Below are positions 6,408 through 8,837 of a DNA stretch of 8,837 nt, piece after piece. Each line of letters opens with the position of its first letter. Position 1 is the stretch's first letter. Source of the DNA: Gammaproteobacteria bacterium UBA1119 (GTDB lineage: Bacteria; Pseudomonadota; Gammaproteobacteria; Pseudomonadales; Azotimanducaceae). The DNA lies in contig DCBA01000122.1 of the NCBI GenBank assembly GCA_002313255.1, positions 38,698 through 47,534 on the forward strand. The letters run 5' to 3'. Both the position numbers and the translations under genes were made by a program. The notes under the pieces are model-generated. The model ran no database searches. It worked only from the letters and a program-made list of their open reading frames with translations, and was not told the DNA's origin.

Positions 6408-7581
6408 TACTTACGTCCAATTGTTCACGCCCAAAAGAAGCAAACGCGAGAAACCGCTCCGTGATCGACTCAAGTCCACCGACGCCTTCGAAGTCCTCGA
6501 GCATTATCGCGCTGGGCAGATGCGAATGTAGAGACCAAAGCGATACGTCTCTCAAACTCCGTGCAAGTACCCAACGATCCTCTCCAGTGGTTTGTAATAG
6601 CCGTTGTTGACGCAAGACGCCAACGATCTGTTCGTGTTCTTCTCGTGTCATCGGCACGGCTCGATTAATCGATGCTTCGGTCACTTGTGCACCATCCGCG
6701 TGGGCGTCCCGAAGTATTTTCAGCACACGCAAAGCCTTTATCACCACGGGCTCTGGGGTAGCCTCGGCAACGTCTTGGGATAAAGAAAGTGTCCGAACAA
6801 ACACGCCACCCGCCAAAATTAATAGCCACACCACGTACAACCACATAAGGAAAAAAGGTACCGCCGCAAAGGTGCCGTATACCGAGGCAATATCGACTTG
6901 GGTCACCATGAAACGAAAGCCGAGTTTACCGATTTCGAACAATATTGCCGTCATCACGCCACCCACAAGCGCATGTTTGAACGGTACGACCGTATTCGGA
7001 ACTGCATAAAACAGCACCGTGAAAGTCGCGATCGCCGCGATGATAGGTAGCCAAGCCAACATCACTTGGCTGATTAAGGGAGCATTCTCGGCAACTAACG
7101 GAAAAGTGAGTAGGTACGTACTGCCGACAATACTTGCGACCAATAACGGCGGTCCAATGGTGAGCACAGCCCAATAATTGACAAGTCGCGACCAACCCTT
7201 CCTACGTTCGTGAATCTGCCAGATATCGTTGAACGACTTTTCGATGGTGACCAACAACAAAAACGAGGTAACGAACAAGATGACCGAACTAGGACCCGCC
7301 AACTGCAGAGCGCGAGACGAAAAGTCTGCTAACTGACTCTGCACAATGGCGCTCGATTCCGGTACGAAGTTACGGAAAATAAAGTTCGATACGATGTCAC
7401 CAACTTGATCGTATTCTGGGAGAAACGCCAATGTCCGGTACCCCACGGCCATGATGGGCACGATCGAAAACAAGGTAGTGTAGGTCAACGCAGAAGCGGA
7501 CTTGAAGCAGTCGTAGCCAGTGAACTGCTCGTACACTTGATTCCCAAACCAGCGGCAATATCCAACGAGATCTGCGCCCAT
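6385..7581 (-). CDS. YihY/BrkB-family inner-membrane protein
   Basis: This is a 398-residue polytopic membrane protein. The N-terminal signature ASALTYTTLFSIVP (29-42) begins the first membrane segment. Further segments lie at about 98-113, 137-160, 172-196, 203-226 and 238-262, the last containing YGTFAAVPFFLMWLYVVWLLILAGG. FNDIW (117-121) and the PN pair (195-196) are also family features. From about residue 275 the protein becomes soluble and looks like a winged-helix-type cytoplasmic tail. The family has often been labelled ribonuclease BN, but that activity belongs to RNase Z, so the label should not be used. Its transport or envelope role is not established. The ATG at 7581 has an AGAGGG ribosome site eight bases upstream. 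A TATACT box lies at 7610-7615 without a credible -35. It overlaps the thioredoxin gene and sits 96 bp after the ABM gene. Confidence 0.93.
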   Translation of the reverse strand: MGADLVGYCRWFGNQVYEQFTGYDCFKSASALTYTTLFSIVPIMAVGYRTLAFLPEYDQVGDIVSNFIFRNFVPESSAIVQSQLADFSSRALQLAGPSSVILFVTSFLLLVTIEKSFNDIWQIHERRKGWSRLVNYWAVLTIGPPLLVASIVGSTYLLTFPLVAENAPLISQVMLAWLPIIAAIATFTVLFYAVPNTVVPFKHALVGGVMTAILFEIGKLGFRFMVTQVDIASVYGTFAAVPFFLMWLYVVWLLILAGGVFVRTLSLSQDVAEATPEPVVIKALRVLKILRDAHADGAQVTEASINRAVPMTREEHEQIVGVLRQQRLLQTTGEDRWVLARSLRDVSLWSLHSHLPSAIMLEDFEGVGGLESITERFLAFASFGREQLDVSIEEVLAT

Positions 7582-7677
7582 GAATCGATCCCTCTGCTGA
7601 GGAAGTTCTAGTATAAGAGTCAGCGTGTGAGGCTGCGCACTATATCTAGTAGTAAGCGATTGCGTCGGTACCGGGAA

Positions 7678-8034
7678 TCAATGAACTATACGAGGTGCTT
7701 CCGTCTTGGAAACGTAATTTTCCTCGGGCTCGTTCGCGGTCGCCTCCATGGTCTGCACCACGAAACGTCGCGTATTAATTTCTCCGGACACGACTTCCGG
7801 AAGTGCAGCCATAAAGACCTTCATATGTTCGGTCTGGTAATGCCGCGTTAAGGCCTCCATGGTTTCCCACTCTTGAAACAGAACCAACGCGTTCGGGTCC
7901 TGAAGCCCCACGTAAAAGTCGTAGGAAATACAGCCTCGTTCCAGCTGAGTCGCATCCGACATTTCACGCGCTAGTTGCAATGCCCGCTTCCGGCGTTCGG
8001 GCACGATCGGAATAACGCCGTGGACTATGATCAT
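7678..8034 (-). CDS. Antibiotic biosynthesis monooxygenase (ABM) domain protein
   Basis: This 118-residue single-domain protein has the dimeric alpha/beta-barrel ABM fold shared by YgiN-type quinol monooxygenases and related small cofactor-free enzymes. The visible pattern is a first strand IIVHGVIPIVPERR, then a helix, then ERGCISYDFYVGLQDPNALVLFQEWETMEALTRHYQTEHMKVF, the typical strand-turn-strand-helix run ending in a histidine. After MAALPEVVSGEINTRRFVV (about 75-93) comes a charged tail of about 25 residues without family pattern. Substrate cannot be told from sequence, and some members may not be enzymes. The ATG at 8034 is fixed by GGAGG seven bases upstream and overlaps the stop of the acyl-CoA synthetase as ATGA. 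Co-translation with that enzyme suggests a linked metabolic or detoxifying role, which is inference. Confidence 0.87.
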   Translation of the reverse strand: MIIVHGVIPIVPERRKRALQLAREMSDATQLERGCISYDFYVGLQDPNALVLFQEWETMEALTRHYQTEHMKVFMAALPEVVSGEINTRRFVVQTMEATANEPEENYVSKTEAPRIVH

Positions 8035-8837
8035 TCGTTAACCTCCATCACGCCCAAATCCAAAAGCACACTAGCTACTTCTTCAAGAATAGCAGGGTCG
8101 TCAATAGTTGAAGGTACTTTGTACGGGTCGCCATCAATCATTTGGCGTAGTACCTGCCTTAGAATCTTTCCTGAACGCGTTTTCGGAAGCCGCGGTACAA
8201 CACACACCTTCCGGAAATTGGCGAAGGCACCTACATCGCCCCGTACCATCTGAATTAATTCCTGTTCCAACGTCGATTGTTCGATATTGACCCCGTCCTT
8301 TAGCAGCACAAGACCGAGCGGTACTTGTCCCTTGTCCGGGTCGCGAATGCCAACGACTGCACACTCTGCCACGGCAGGATGATCGGCGACGACTTCTTCC
8401 ATCTGACCCGTCGATAACCGATGGCCTGCTACGTTCATGACGTCGTCCACTCGTCCCATGATATAGACATATCCATCCTCGTCGCGGTAACCACCATCAC
8501 CGGTCAAGTAGTAGCCTGGATATCTAGTCCAATACGACTCCATAAATCGGTCGTGATCTCCCCACACTGTCGGTAACGATCCGGGTGGCAGTGGTTCCTT
8601 GACCACAACGTTTCCATCTTGCCCGGCGGCGACCACTTTTCCATCTTCGTCGAGTATCTTGAGGTCATAGCCTGGGACTGGAAACGTCGGCGAGCCGGGT
8701 CGTGTTTCAACTAACCCGTAGCCTGCCATATTCGAACAAATCGGCCATCCGGTCTCGGTCTGCCACCAGTGATCAATGACAGGCACCTCTAGCACCTCGT
8801 TCAGCCATTGATATGTCGGCGGATCCAAACGTTCTCC
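8031..8837 (-). CDS. prpE: Short-chain acyl-CoA synthetase, propionyl-CoA synthetase (PrpE/ACSS3) type, C-terminal part
   Basis: This AMP-forming ligase turns a short-chain acid, probably propionate, into its CoA thioester via an acyl-adenylate. The frame is open to the right edge (first residues GERLDPPTYQWL). The visible 268 residues are roughly the last two fifths of a protein normally about 630 aa. HWWQTETGWPI is the adenylate-forming motif in the form typical of PrpE and ACSS3 rather than acetyl-CoA synthetase. GYYLTGDGGYRDEDGYVYIMGRVDDVMNVAGHRLS contains the ATP-ribose aspartate and the domain hinge. LPKTRSGKILR carries the catalytic lysine, which in relatives is switched off by acylation. 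VPSTIDDP near the end is also PrpE-like. Substrate preference is inferred from resemblance. The TGA overlaps the ABM start. Confidence 0.88.
   Translation of the reverse strand, partial: GERLDPPTYQWLNEVLEVPVIDHWWQTETGWPICSNMAGYGLVETRPGSPTFPVPGYDLKILDEDGKVVAAGQDGNVVVKEPLPPGSLPTVWGDHDRFMESYWTRYPGYYLTGDGGYRDEDGYVYIMGRVDDVMNVAGHRLSTGQMEEVVADHPAVAECAVVGIRDPDKGQVPLGLVLLKDGVNIEQSTLEQELIQMVRGDVGAFANFRKVCVVPRLPKTRSGKILRQVLRQMIDGDPYKVPSTIDDPAILEEVASVLLDLGVMEVNE

Noticed and set aside
7582..7677. Promoter or terminator between the ABM gene and yihY
   Set aside because: A TATACT box exists at 7610-7615 but has no -35 at a proper distance, and no stem followed by a T-run is present on the minus strand.

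Overview
The window is ordinary, gene-dense bacterial chromosome. It most likely comes from a gammaproteobacterium of roughly balanced base composition. The order fmdB - aspS - yebC - ruvC - ruvA on one strand, with proS, a TlpA-like thioredoxin and a YihY-type membrane protein next to it, resembles the neighbourhood I recall from Pseudomonas and other gammaproteobacteria (recall, not a search). The protein sequences also read closest to gammaproteobacterial versions. I cannot name a genus. I see no rRNA, tRNA, insertion sequence, prophage, CRISPR array or toxin/defence cassette.

Region 1 (1-3969, minus strand) is a tight operon transcribed right to left. It starts with a small zinc-ribbon protein of the FmdB family, then aspartyl-tRNA synthetase, then the YebC/TACO1-family protein, then RuvC and RuvA. 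RuvA runs off the left edge. Junctions tighten along the operon: 60 bp, 12 bp, then GTGA and ATGA stop/start overlaps, which suggests translational coupling of yebC-ruvC-ruvA. The operon joins tRNA charging and a putative translation/regulatory factor to Holliday-junction processing.

Region 2 (3970-4261) is a 292-bp divergent intergenic region. It should hold the promoters of the fmdB-aspS operon and of proS. It is locally AT-rich and has a tandem 8-bp repeat. Just before proS there is an in-frame seven-codon mini-ORF.

Region 3 (4262-5950, plus strand) is proS, a long-form prolyl-tRNA synthetase with an inserted editing domain. Its 3' end overlaps the convergent thioredoxin gene by 38 bp.

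Region 4 (5913-8837, minus strand) holds a cut-off PrpE/ACSS3-type short-chain acyl-CoA synthetase, an ABM-fold small monooxygenase coupled to it by an ATGA overlap, a YihY/BrkB-family inner-membrane protein, and a probable lipoprotein thioredoxin overlapping yihY by 23 bp.

I did not find a convincing undescribed system. The points most worth checking are the signature of a non-discriminating AspRS (which predicts tRNA-dependent Asn synthesis), a perfect 22-bp palindrome inside aspS, the mini-ORF ahead of proS, the prpE-ABM coupling, and altered residues in a normally conserved ProRS loop.
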